Below, one piece after another: positions 32,715 through 40,719 of a stretch of 64,000 nt of DNA; the first letter of the stretch is position 1, and every line of letters starts with the position of its first letter. Made by a program: the position numbers and the translations under genes. The DNA is from Thermococcus sp. AM4 (lineage in GTDB: Archaea; Methanobacteriota_B; Thermococci; Thermococcales; Thermococcaceae): assembly GCF_000151205.2 (NCBI RefSeq), contig NC_016051.1, positions 1,426,001 to 1,490,000 of the forward strand, read 5' to 3'. The notes beneath the pieces were generated by a model, which had not been told where the DNA came from, did no database searches, and was given only the letters and a program-made list of their open reading frames with translations.

Positions 32715-33472
32715 TCGTACCTCCCGGGCTTCTCTATCTCGACTCTCCCCCTAACGAGACGGAAGATGTAACCCTCTGCGCTCGGCTCAAAATCCGGAAG
32801 CGGGGAGCTCCTGACGAAGAACCTTTCAACGCCCGGGTTCTCTGTGGGCTGGAACTCGATGACGTACTGGCTGTAGAGGGCCATCCACGAGACGAGCTCC
32901 TCCGAGGCGCGGCTCCGGTTGAGGAGGAATATGTTGAGGGGCCGCTTTCTCTTTTCCGAAATCCTGGCGCGCTCCTTGAGGGCCATGAGCCGCTGAAAGA
33001 CGCGGATGAAGTTCTTCTCGCCGAGGAGAAAGGCCATTCCATCGACGGTGACGTCTATCCCAACTGGCCGTCTGTCACCGATCCGCTCCTTGAGTATGCG
33101 CCGGTAGAGCCCGTTGTACTTGGGGAGGAAGGTGCTCCCGTCTATGGTCGGGTCGGTGTAGACGTAGTCCTCCGCGTACTTGAGGCCGTAGAAGGAGGAA
33201 AATATGTCCACGACCGCGAGGTCGCCCCTTCTTCCGAGCTCGTCGATGTCGAAGTTTACGGCCTTGAGCTCCATGCGGAGGGGCGTGATCGGGAGAACCG
33301 AATCGAGTATTACTCCGAAATCGCCCATACCAATTCTGCGCCTCAGGATCTCAAAACCGAGGGCCCATCCACGGGAATAGGTGCTGTAGGTTATCAGAAG
33401 GTTGCTGTCCTCGAGGAGACCCCCTCCCAGGGCCTCGTCGAGCAGGGGAACACCGGTACTCAGTACCTCCAC
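32711..33472 (-). CDS. DUF257 family protein (degenerate RecA/KaiC-like), copy 2
   Basis: A 253-residue paralog of the protein at 29123-29869. It opens STGVPLLDEALGGGLLED, and the Walker A position reads ITYSTYSRGWALGFEIL, again lacking the Lys. LPDFEPSAEGYIFR near the C-terminus is shared. I chose the GTG at 33472, preceded by AGGTGATC; the GTG at 33481 is nine bases earlier. A dyad (33476-33495) covers the ribosome site and the predicted transcription start. It is convergent with, and overlaps by 4 bases, the CPBP protease gene, just as copy 1 overlaps the M50 protease. Confidence 0.75.
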   Translation of the reverse strand: MEVLSTGVPLLDEALGGGLLEDSNLLITYSTYSRGWALGFEILRRRIGMGDFGVILDSVLPITPLRMELKAVNFDIDELGRRGDLAVVDIFSSFYGLKYAEDYVYTDPTIDGSTFLPKYNGLYRRILKERIGDRRPVGIDVTVDGMAFLLGEKNFIRVFQRLMALKERARISEKRKRPLNIFLLNRSRASEELVSWMALYSQYVIEFQPTENPGVERFFVRSSPLPDFEPSAEGYIFRLVRGRVEIEKPGRYD

Positions 33473-33475
33473 CCC

Positions 33476-33495
33476 GATCACCTGTATAGGTGATC
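33476..33495 (-). promoter_or_regulatory. dyad GATCACCT-N4-AGGTGATC before DUF257 copy 2
   Basis: Eight-base arms separated by GTAT. A TATA-like TTAAATAC lies at about 33508-33518, so the dyad would cover the transcription start and, if transcribed, one arm is the ribosome site itself. It could act as an operator or as an RNA hairpin hiding that site. Confidence 0.45.
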
Positions 33496-33560
33496 ATGCG
33501 TTAAAGTATTTAACACTAACTCCCCAAAGTGTTCAATGAAAAGGCCTTAGATGGTACTCC

Positions 33561-33577
33561 CAGAACATTGTGTTCTG
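33561..33577 (+). promoter_or_regulatory. palindrome CAGAACA-TTG-TGTTCTG upstream of module copy 2
   Basis: A 17-base inverted repeat with perfect seven-base arms, about 20 bases upstream of a TATA-like GCTAAATAAG (33597-33606) that precedes the ATG at 33638. A wider AACACT/AGTGTT dyad lies just to its left. The likeliest ligand is the module's own winged-helix protein, by analogy with autoregulated loci. Confidence 0.45.
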
Positions 33578-33637
33578 AAATTCAGAGAAACAACCGGCTA
33601 AATAAGGGTGTTGACGTAACATTATACGGTGGGGAAG

Positions 33638-34258
33638 ATGGAGGATGTTAGGGAACTCAAAAGCGTCCTTGAGAGAGTTGAGGGCAGACTGATAGCGGCC
33701 GGGAAGTTATACGGGGCGATGAACTTCGCGGTGTGGCTGGCAATAATGCTCCTGTACTACGTCATGCTGGGTCTTTTCCAGCCGGACTGGAGGTTTAACT
33801 TCCTCTACTGGCCCTTAGGCTTCGCAGTTGCGATGGCCTTTACCGGGAGGATATGGGGAAGGCTCAAGAGGCTCGGGAGGGTTACAGGGAGGGAGATCGA
33901 GAGCTCTCCCCTCGCAGGGATCCTCATAGGACTCTCCTGGGCAACCGGCATCGTACTCGGCTGGATCATCGTTCCGGGCCTGAACCCAGGCGTCACGGAG
34001 GAGGCCAGCCTCGCAACCGGATTCCTTACCTTCATAGCCTTTTCAGTCTTCGCGATGTGGCTCGTCATGGCGGGCTTCAACCCCAAAAACGGCGAGCGCG
34101 AGATAATTCCCGCGTTCCTGATCCCCGCACTCGGAATACCACGCTCCACCGGCATGGCAGAGGGAGCCATAGTCTGGGCCGGTTTCGTCGTGGCCGCGGG
34201 CTTTTCCCTGACGATCCTCTGGTACCTCTACTCGGCCTTCAGAGCAATAGAGCGGTGA
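33638..34258 (+). CDS. six-helix membrane protein, module copy 2
   Basis: A 206-residue protein with a short charged N-terminal helix (EDVRELKSVLERVEGRL) and about six transmembrane segments. It aligns with the frameshifted membrane protein at 31230-31800. No transporter or enzyme motif is visible. The ATG follows GGTGGGGAAG. Four bases separate its stop from the regulator gene. Small membrane proteins paired with a winged-helix gene are common in Thermococcales; the function is unknown, and sensing or sequestration of the regulator is an inference. Confidence 0.75.
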   Translation: MEDVRELKSVLERVEGRLIAAGKLYGAMNFAVWLAIMLLYYVMLGLFQPDWRFNFLYWPLGFAVAMAFTGRIWGRLKRLGRVTGREIESSPLAGILIGLSWATGIVLGWIIVPGLNPGVTEEASLATGFLTFIAFSVFAMWLVMAGFNPKNGEREIIPAFLIPALGIPRSTGMAEGAIVWAGFVVAAGFSLTILWYLYSAFRAIER

Positions 34259-34262
34259 TAGG

Positions 34263-34559
34263 ATGGAACATCTGAGGGAACTCACGAAAAACCACGTCCT
34301 CGGGAACCCCGTAAGGCTGGGAATCATGCTCTACCTCCTGCCCAGAGGAAAGGCCCTATTCAAGGAACTGCTCCAGGTGCTCGAAGTAACGCCCGGGAAC
34401 CTCGACTCCCACCTGAGGACACTTGAGAAAGCCGGCTACGTAAAGCTCTACAAGGTCTTCGCGGACAGACCGAGAACCGCGGTAAGGATAACTGAGAAAG
34501 GGGCCGAAGAAACGGGGAGGTATTTGAAGGCCCTGAAGGAAGTCCTCAACGGGCTTTAG
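34263..34559 (+). CDS. winged-helix transcriptional regulator, module copy 2
   Basis: A 98-residue winged-helix protein: LGNPVRLGIMLYLLPRGKA, recognition helix in VTPGNLDSHLRTLEKAGYV, wing DRPRTAVRITEKG. It is paralogous to the protein at 31802-32098, with the same length and spacing. GGTGATAGG precedes its ATG. It is the second gene of the membrane protein - regulator pair, and its 3' end overlaps the convergent DUF460 gene by 14 bases. Unlike copy 1, no protease gene follows. Confidence 0.88.
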   Translation: MEHLRELTKNHVLGNPVRLGIMLYLLPRGKALFKELLQVLEVTPGNLDSHLRTLEKAGYVKLYKVFADRPRTAVRITEKGAEETGRYLKALKEVLNGL

Positions 34560-36537
34560 TCTCCTCCTCGGCCTTTCTCCTGAGCTCCTTTATGCGCTCA
34601 ATCCGATACTCCTCGACCAGCTTGAGGAACTTCTCCGCTTCCCTCTCCCTGTCTTCCTCAGCCCAGCGCTCTAACAGCTCATCGATTGCCCTCTCAAGGG
34701 TCTCGCGCTCAACGACCGCGAACTCGTCAACGCGCTTGACGTCGAGCTCTTCACTCGTGAAGAAAGGAACATGGGCCTCGCGGAGAACCTCCCTCACCGG
34801 CCCCGGAAGGGGCTTCTCTGTTATCAGAGCCCTTATCCCCTTCTCTACCAGCTCCTCCGCTATCGCTTTTCCGGCCCCTGCAGGATTAACGACGAACAGA
34901 ACGTCGCCCCTCCTCAACCCGACCTCACGCTCAATCCTCTCAAGCTCGCGCCAGCTGAGGACTCTGAGAACTTTCAGCGGAACCGCGCTACCGCGGATCT
35001 CAACCACGTTCATCCTCTTGACCTTGACCAAATCCCTGCTCAGCCTCTCAATGACCGCTTTAGCTTCCCTCAGCTGTTTTTCAAGGACCTCTATGCGCTT
35101 CACCTTCGCCTCAAGCTCCCTCTCGCGGAGGACCTTCCGCCTTACCTCCTCGTCGTAGTCCGCTATTCTGCGCTCAAGCCTCTCGATGGTTCTCCTCTGC
35201 TCGCGGATTATACCCCTGAGCTCCTCGTTCTCCCTCTCAAGGAGCGCTATCCTCTCCTCAAGCTCGCGGATTTTCCTCACGTAGGGCCTGACGTCCACGC
35301 TCGCCTGCTCCTCTGGCTCCTCTTCCCTCGGCCTCTCGCGCCTCGCGACCTTCTGCATGGCCTCGCCGAGGTTGTAGCCCTGGATTACAAGGGCCTTCAC
35401 CTCGTCGGCCCTCTTGCTCAACCCCGCCTCGCGGAGCTTCGCCTCGACGTGCTCAAGCTTGGGCTTTAGGCGAAGGTAAGCCTTGTAGGCGGCGGCCAAG
35501 GCGTCGCGCTGGTGGTCGTCATCGACCTTGATGCCGAGGCTCCTCAACAGCTCGTTCTTCTCCTCAACCCTTAAGCTCTCCCGCGGGACGAAGAGCTGGG
35601 CCTTGAAGGAGCGGGCTATCTTCTCGACGAAGCCCGGGGCCGGGGAAACGTCCGTTGCCACGACAACCGGGTGTCCAATCTCGCTTATGAACCTGAAGAC
35701 CTCGCCGACCGGCATGTTCCTCTCGCTGTAAAGCGCTATCACGTTGCCGCTGAGGTCTATGACCGCTATTCCAACCGTTATCCCAGGATCTATACCAACG
35801 ATGACGCTCTTCCTTTCCCTCACGGCCTCCTCACCCTTAAGCGGGGCGAAGCCGAGCTCTGCCCTCTCAACCGGGTAAATCCTGACCTCGACGTCGCCGC
35901 CACGCATCGGCCTTACCAGTCCGGCCAGCTCCTCTCTGCTCGCGTAGATTCTGAACTCGCCCCTCGCCAGGCCGTAGTCCTTCTCCTCGATCTCGAGGTC
36001 GAAGGGAATGTCCGCCCTCTTCAGCCTGTCCTCTATTTCCCTCACCTTGTCGCGGACGAGGTTGTGAACGCGCTTTCTATACCTGTCCTGGCTCCAGCCG
36101 CCCTTCCCGTGGCTCCTGCCCCTTACAACTTTGACTATGACCTCATCCTCAAAGGCCAGAACCTCATAGCCGACTCCTTTACTCGCGAGCAATGCGGAGA
36201 GTTTGGCCTCTTCATAGGGGTCGAACCTGTCGGTCGTTCTTATCCCGTGCTCCCTCGCGAGGCTCTGAAGGCTTCTCTGCTCACCGGGCCTTCCCGTTAC
36301 CTGGACGAGCTTCGTGCCCGGCGGAAGGGCGCGGAGGAACTTCCTCAGGTCGTCGCCGAGCTCGGTAACGCTGTCTACCGCCACTATATCTGGCCTCTTC
36401 GCCCGGATGAAGCGGATTAAGCGGTAGAGGGTGAACTCACCCTTTCGCTCAAGCCTTCCGTTGTACCAGCTCACGACAGCGAAGCGCTTCGGGTTCTCGC
36501 CGATGACGTCAAGACCGACGATGAGAATGAGCACCAC
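34546..36537 (-). CDS. DUF460 protein with RuvC/RNase H-like domain and coiled coil
   Basis: A 663-residue archaeal protein. A RuvC/YqgF-like RNase H fold is marked by IVGIDPGITVGIAVID, then VVATDVSPAPGFVEKIA, and DDHQRDALAAAYKAY, which supplies the last acidic residues. A long coiled coil follows (about residues 405-510, ELEERIALLERENEELR), then a C-terminal domain with LFVVNPAGAGKAIAEELVEKG. A first, separate RNase H-like repeat may form the N-terminus (LIVGLDVIG). Function is unproven; a nuclease acting on branched DNA or RNA is the family prediction. It starts with GTG at 36537 or 36534. TTTAAAAA lies about 30 bases upstream, so the mRNA may be nearly leaderless. Confidence 0.82.
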   Translation of the reverse strand: MVLILIVGLDVIGENPKRFAVVSWYNGRLERKGEFTLYRLIRFIRAKRPDIVAVDSVTELGDDLRKFLRALPPGTKLVQVTGRPGEQRSLQSLAREHGIRTTDRFDPYEEAKLSALLASKGVGYEVLAFEDEVIVKVVRGRSHGKGGWSQDRYRKRVHNLVRDKVREIEDRLKRADIPFDLEIEEKDYGLARGEFRIYASREELAGLVRPMRGGDVEVRIYPVERAELGFAPLKGEEAVRERKSVIVGIDPGITVGIAVIDLSGNVIALYSERNMPVGEVFRFISEIGHPVVVATDVSPAPGFVEKIARSFKAQLFVPRESLRVEEKNELLRSLGIKVDDDHQRDALAAAYKAYLRLKPKLEHVEAKLREAGLSKRADEVKALVIQGYNLGEAMQKVARRERPREEEPEEQASVDVRPYVRKIRELEERIALLERENEELRGIIREQRRTIERLERRIADYDEEVRRKVLRERELEAKVKRIEVLEKQLREAKAVIERLSRDLVKVKRMNVVEIRGSAVPLKVLRVLSWRELERIEREVGLRRGDVLFVVNPAGAGKAIAEELVEKGIRALITEKPLPGPVREVLREAHVPFFTSEELDVKRVDEFAVVERETLERAIDELLERWAEEDREREAEKFLKLVEEYRIERIKELRRKAEEETKAR

Positions 36538-36624
36538 CTCTTAATACGGGATAAGGGGAGGGCTTTAAAAAGTTGCCACCAAAACGGTTATCTAATCCAA
36601 CGCCCAAAGCCAATCGGTGGTAAC

Positions 36625-36960
36625 ATGAAGATGAGGGTTGTCTTCGACAAGGAGTACGACGTTCTCACTGGGGTGTACCGCGTCAGGGTCAGGGAGCTGG
36701 AGTTCGATGAAGAGCTGGAAAACGTCCTCAGCGGGGTGGATCCTCTGATCAGACTTGGGGAGGAAGAGATAAAGCTCTCGGAGCTCAGGGAGAAGGTTTT
36801 CGAACTCAAAAACCGCGAGGACGCGGAGAAAATAATGAGCGAAATAAGGGGAGCCCTGATAGAGACCCTGAGCTCACTCATAGCCCGCTTCAAGGAGGCC
36901 CAGAGCTTCAACGGCTCGGTGGTTTACGAGATCGACTTCAACGAGCTGTTCAGGGAGTAA
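36625..36960 (+). CDS. conserved hypothetical protein (111 aa)
   Basis: A 111-residue acidic protein beginning MRVVFDKEYDVLTGVYRVRV, a beta-hairpin followed by a long charged helix (ELEFDEELENVL, then LSELREKVFELKNREDAEKI) and a second helix. No signal, membrane segment or metal site. I do not recognise a characterized family. GGTGGTAAC precedes the ATG. It is divergent from the DUF460 gene and overlaps the convergent pcp gene by 11 bases. Confidence 0.65.
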   Translation: MKMRVVFDKEYDVLTGVYRVRVRELEFDEELENVLSGVDPLIRLGEEEIKLSELREKVFELKNREDAEKIMSEIRGALIETLSSLIARFKEAQSFNGSVVYEIDFNELFRE

Positions 36961-37552
36961 CGAGCAGCTCCAGCGCTTTCCTTATCGCCTCGTTTATCGT
37001 CTCCTGCGCCATCGACGGCCTCGGCTTCTCGAGGGCCTGCTCGTGGCTGAAGGGCACGTGGATGAAGCCCGCTTTCGTTTCCATTCCAGAGACGGCTATC
37101 GTGTGAAGAGCTGTGAACATCGCGGTGTTGCAGACGTAGGTTCCGGCAGTGTTGGAAACGCCGGCCGGAATCCCGGCCTTCCTCAGGGCCTTTACAACGG
37201 CTTTTACCGGTATCGTGGCGAAGTAGGCATCTGGAGCGCCCTCGAATACCGGCTCGTCCTCCGGCTTAAAGCCGTCGTTGTCCGGCATAGTGGAGTCCAT
37301 CACGTTTATCGCGACCCTCTCCACCGTTACGTTCGGCCTTCCGCCTGCCTGACCGGTCAGCAGGACTATATCGGGCCTCTCCCTGGAGATTAGCCTCGGC
37401 AAAATTTCTCGAACCTTGTTGAACGAGACCGGCAGCTGAACCTTCAGGAGCGTTGCTCCGTTGAGTTCGTCGGGAAGTGCCTTAACGGCCTCCCAAGATG
37501 GGTTTATCTGCTCACCGCCGAAGGGTTCGAAGCCAGTAACCAGAACCTTCAT
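36950..37552 (-). CDS. pcp: pyroglutamyl-peptidase I
   Basis: A 200-residue C15 cysteine peptidase that removes N-terminal pyroglutamate from peptides. The N-terminal VLVTGFEPFGGEQINPSW is diagnostic. The catalytic triad can be placed at Glu79 (TVERVAIN), Cys141 (YVCNTAMF) and His165 (FIHVPF). The enzyme is cytosolic and forms tetramers in Thermococcales. It starts at ATG 37552 after GGTGGTCCC, and its end overlaps the 36625 gene on the other strand by 11 bases. This fits the peptide-fermenting life style of the group. Confidence 0.95.
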   Translation of the reverse strand: MKVLVTGFEPFGGEQINPSWEAVKALPDELNGATLLKVQLPVSFNKVREILPRLISRERPDIVLLTGQAGGRPNVTVERVAINVMDSTMPDNDGFKPEDEPVFEGAPDAYFATIPVKAVVKALRKAGIPAGVSNTAGTYVCNTAMFTALHTIAVSGMETKAGFIHVPFSHEQALEKPRPSMAQETINEAIRKALELLVTP

Positions 37553-37612
37553 GGGACCACCGGAAAGGGTAGGTTTTTAGGGTTTAAAAGCTACTCCGGG
37601 CGAGGGGTGAGG

Positions 37613-38725
37613 ATGAGGTACGACGTGCTGATCATCGGAGGTGGCCCCGTTGGCAATTACCTGGCAAAACTCCTCGCGGGAAAGCTGAACGTCGCGGTCG
37701 TTGAGAGGAAGAGATCCTTCGGGGGGAAAGCGTGCACCGGTATAATCGGGAGGGAGAGCTTCGAGAGGCTCGGATTTCCGGAGAAGGCCATAGTGAACTC
37801 CCTCAGGGGCGCAACCTTCCGCTCAAGGATACGGGATTTCGAGATAAGCCGGAAAGATGCCCAGGCCTACGTGGTGGACAGAAAAACCCTGGAGAGAAAG
37901 CTCGCCGAGGATGCCGTGAAGAGGGGAGCGGATTACTTCGTTGGAACGACGTTCGTGGGATTCCGCGGCGGAAGGGCGAGGCTCCAGCACCTGAAGGAAA
38001 CCTTTGAGGTGTCGGCGGATGTGTACGTTGGAGCCGATGGAGTGGCCAGCACCGTCGCGAGGGAAATCGGGGCCAAGAGCAGCGCGGAGTTCCTCAAGGG
38101 CTTTGAGGTAGAGGTTCTCGGGGAATTCAGGCGGGACTTCGTGGAGGTCTGGGTGGACAAGGAGCTCAACCCCGAGTTCTTCTACTGGGTTGCCCCCCTG
38201 AGCGACGACGTTGCGAGGGTTGGGACCTTCGGAAGCCTCGAAGCCCTGAACAGGTTTCTCAGGGTGAGGGGCCTAAAGCCGACCGCGATACTCGAGTTCA
38301 AGGCGGGAACCGTTGGCCTCGGGTGGAGACGGCCCTGGATCAGGGGCAACGTCGCGCTCGTCGGGGATGCGGCGCTCCAGATAAAGCCCACCACGGCCGG
38401 GGGAATAGTTTTCGGCGCAATCTGCGCCCACCATCTGGCGAGGGCGATACTGACCGGAGACCTCTCAACCTACGAGGCCTCGTGCTCTCAGATAAAGAGG
38501 CAGATCTCCTTCGGACTGAAGGTGAGGAAGGCCTTCAAGGGGCTGAACCAGGAGGGCATCGAGAGGATCTTCGAGGTGCTCTCAAGCAGGGAGGCGATTG
38601 AGGTCATAGAGGAGCAGGCGGACTTCGACGATCATCTGCGGACGTTCAAGGCCATCGCAAAGCGGCCCCGCCTCCTCGCTAGCCTGCTGCGGATAAGCCC
38701 CTCACTCATAAGGGCCCTCCTTTGA
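37613..38725 (+). CDS. geranylgeranyl reductase-family FAD oxidoreductase
   Basis: A 370-residue flavoprotein of the geranylgeranyl reductase family. YDVLIIGGGPVGNYLAK binds FAD, GGKACTGIIG follows near residue 40, and the C-terminal FAD motif is VALVGDAALQIKPTTAGGI. Archaeal members saturate the isoprenoid chains of membrane lipids or polyprenols. This one lacks an obvious lipid-gene neighbour, so a different substrate is possible. ATG 37613 follows GAGGGGTGAGG; the in-frame GTG two codons earlier overlaps that site. Confidence 0.85.
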   Translation: MRYDVLIIGGGPVGNYLAKLLAGKLNVAVVERKRSFGGKACTGIIGRESFERLGFPEKAIVNSLRGATFRSRIRDFEISRKDAQAYVVDRKTLERKLAEDAVKRGADYFVGTTFVGFRGGRARLQHLKETFEVSADVYVGADGVASTVAREIGAKSSAEFLKGFEVEVLGEFRRDFVEVWVDKELNPEFFYWVAPLSDDVARVGTFGSLEALNRFLRVRGLKPTAILEFKAGTVGLGWRRPWIRGNVALVGDAALQIKPTTAGGIVFGAICAHHLARAILTGDLSTYEASCSQIKRQISFGLKVRKAFKGLNQEGIERIFEVLSSREAIEVIEEQADFDDHLRTFKAIAKRPRLLASLLRISPSLIRALL

Positions 38726-38774
38726 CCGGAAGTTTTATCGGGGTGGAAAGACTAGGTAGGGTAAGGTGGTGGAC

Positions 38775-39290
38775 ATGGGCGTTGAAATCCTCGAACGCAT
38801 CAGGAACCTCGACGAGAGGGAGCTTTTGAGCTACTGGATTAGGGGCGAATACGAGGAGGCCGAAACCTACTGGAAATTAGCGGAGAGGGCAAAGGAGCTG
38901 GGCCTTCCGGCGGAGGTCTACGAAACGTTCAAACAGCTCGGCGACGAGTCCAAGGGACACGGCGACGAACTCTACGAGATCTACCGGCGCGAGTACGGGG
39001 ACGATCTGATTGAGGTCAACGTTCCCAACGTTGAGTCCCTCAACGTCCTCGGCAAGTTCTGGAAGGTCGAGGACCTCGGCGACGTCCTGAGGATAGCCCT
39101 CGAAAGCGAGAAGCTGGCCGAGACGATTTACAGAAAGCTGGCCGAGGAGTGCCGCGACGAGAAGCTCAGGTCAATCTACCTCCGCCTGGCCGACATCGAG
39201 AGGGGCCACTACGAGAGGCTCAAGGCCCTCGCAAACAAAATGGGTGTTGAGCTCGACGTGGAAAAGGAGTGTGAAAAGGAAAGCAGTTAG
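38775..39290 (+). CDS. ferritin-like di-iron protein (rubrerythrin-like)
   Basis: A 171-residue four-helix protein with two ferritin-like half-repeats: GEYEEAETYWKLAER with DESKGHGDELYEIYR, and ESEKLAETIYRKLAEE with DIERGHYERLKAL. The Glu and E-x-x-H positions form a di-iron site. Rubrerythrin relatives reduce peroxides or store iron; no rubredoxin domain is attached, so the electron route is unknown. ATG 38775 follows AAGGTGGTGG. Its stop overlaps the end of mbhN on the opposite strand by 4 bases. Confidence 0.82.
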   Translation: MGVEILERIRNLDERELLSYWIRGEYEEAETYWKLAERAKELGLPAEVYETFKQLGDESKGHGDELYEIYRREYGDDLIEVNVPNVESLNVLGKFWKVEDLGDVLRIALESEKLAETIYRKLAEECRDEKLRSIYLRLADIERGHYERLKALANKMGVELDVEKECEKESS

Positions 39291-39727
39291 GCTTTCTTTT
39301 CGGCCTTCGCCTTCTCGGCTTTGGCCTTTTCCTTGGCCTTCTTCTGCTCCTCAAGTTTCTTCCGTATCTCCTCGATTTTCTCCTCCTTCAGGGGAATGAA
39401 CTTGTCGTCGTAGTTGTCGTAGCTCGCTAAGAGGAACTCGTCACTCATCTGGAGCGCTCCGGTCGGGCAGACGTCGACGCACTGGGCGCAGTAAACGCAC
39501 CTTCCAGTCCACAGCGCCACCTTCCTGATGTCGGGCAGGTAAACGAAGACCCCCGCCGGGCAGACGGTGACGCACATTCTACAGCCAACGCACTTGTCGA
39601 CGTTGTACTTAAGCTGGCCCCTGAAGTTCTCGGGAACCGGCACCGGCTCGGTCTTTGGAAAGAGGTTGGTCGCTGGCTTCCTGACGAGGTTCCTGAGCAC
39701 CGTTGGAACGAGTATTGGCGCCCTCAC
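39287..39727 (-). CDS. mbhN: membrane-bound hydrogenase subunit MbhN (NuoI-like ferredoxin protein)
   Basis: A 146-residue protein with two [4Fe-4S] clusters, bound by CVGCRMCVTVC and CVYCAQCVDVC. It is the last gene of the operon and corresponds to NuoI of complex I. It passes electrons from ferredoxin to the MbhJ cluster. The C-terminal 30 residues are very rich in Lys, Ala and Glu (KKAKEKAKAEKAK), an extended helix that is longer than usual for the family. Its ATG overlaps the mbhM stop as ATGA. Confidence 0.92.
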   Translation of the reverse strand: MRAPILVPTVLRNLVRKPATNLFPKTEPVPVPENFRGQLKYNVDKCVGCRMCVTVCPAGVFVYLPDIRKVALWTGRCVYCAQCVDVCPTGALQMSDEFLLASYDNYDDKFIPLKEEKIEEIRKKLEEQKKAKEKAKAEKAKAEKKA

Positions 39728-40719
39728 ATTATCACCTCCATCGCGAGGAGGAGCGAGCCGACGAGCGAGGCCAGGAAGACGTTCTTCCAGAGGAAGTCCA
39801 CCGCCTGGGTTATCTTCAGCCTTCCTGTTACTGCCCTGAAGACGCTTCCGACGACGAAGAGCAGGATGAAGACCTTTAGTGTGTGGAAGAGCAGGTTGAC
39901 AACGTCCGCTGAGAGGCCGGTTAAGTGGCCCGCTATTCCCCAGGGGAAGAATATCGCGACCACCAGGGAAGCCGCTATGTAGGCCTTCAGAGCCTTCGTC
40001 AGCTTGAGCAGTGCCAGATAGCGCCCGCTGTACTCGACGAGCAGTCCCTCGGCTATCTCCTCCTCCGCATCTGGTATGTTGAAGAACCCGACCTCTATCT
40101 CGCTCGCCAGCCAGACGCAGAAGACGTAGAGGAGTATTATCGCCCCCACGAAGCTCATTGGCGTTCCTATTTCCCAGATGTTGTGCTGGTAGAATATGCC
40201 CATGCTGAAGGGCTTGTCAACGCCGAGCTTTCCGAGGCGCCACATTATCGCAAAGATTGCCAGCATCATTGCCGGCTCCCTGGACACCATTATCGTCGCT
40301 TCCCTCGCCGCTCCGATTTTCGCGTAGGGACTGCCTGAGCTTATCGCTCCAACTATCTTGAAGAAGCTGATGAGTGCCAATAGGTAGATGAAGACGATGA
40401 CGTCGCCCTTGCTCGCTAAAATCGGGGTGAATCCCATCGGCGTGTAAGCCAGGAGCGCTATCGCAGTTGCAAGTGCCAGAACCGGGGCCGCTCTGAACAT
40501 GTAGTTTGCCGTGTTCGGGACTATTGTTTCCTTGCTCATCAGCTTGAGGAAGTCGTAGAACGGCTGTATCAGCGGTGGTCCAACGCGCCTCTGCATTCTC
40601 GCAACTAACTTCCTGTCTATTCCCTCCCAGAGGAGCGAGGCCAGTGAGACGAAGCCGTAGAGCCCGAGCAGGCCTGCAATCGGGTAAACTATGCTTCCCA
40701 TCACGTCCATGAGCATCAC
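39724..40719 (-). CDS. mbhM: membrane-bound hydrogenase subunit MbhM (NuoH-like)
   Basis: A 331-residue membrane protein with about eight helices, equivalent to NuoH, which anchors the peripheral arm to the membrane. NuoH-type landmarks include QRRVGPPLIQPFYDFLKL, GAAREATIMVSREPAM and EIEVGFFNIPDAEEEIAEG with its acidic cluster. The start overlaps mbhL by four bases (ATGA). The protein begins with several Met codons, so the exact start within the first seven residues is uncertain. Confidence 0.93.
   Translation of the reverse strand: MMLMDVMGSIVYPIAGLLGLYGFVSLASLLWEGIDRKLVARMQRRVGPPLIQPFYDFLKLMSKETIVPNTANYMFRAAPVLALATAIALLAYTPMGFTPILASKGDVIVFIYLLALISFFKIVGAISSGSPYAKIGAAREATIMVSREPAMMLAIFAIMWRLGKLGVDKPFSMGIFYQHNIWEIGTPMSFVGAIILLYVFCVWLASEIEVGFFNIPDAEEEIAEGLLVEYSGRYLALLKLTKALKAYIAASLVVAIFFPWGIAGHLTGLSADVVNLLFHTLKVFILLFVVGSVFRAVTGRLKITQAVDFLWKNVFLASLVGSLLLAMEVIM

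Noticed and set aside
32486-33493. 335-codon plus-strand frame across the CPBP end and DUF257 copy 2
   Set aside because: It covers parts of two supported genes in other frames, has no plausible start region and matches no family.
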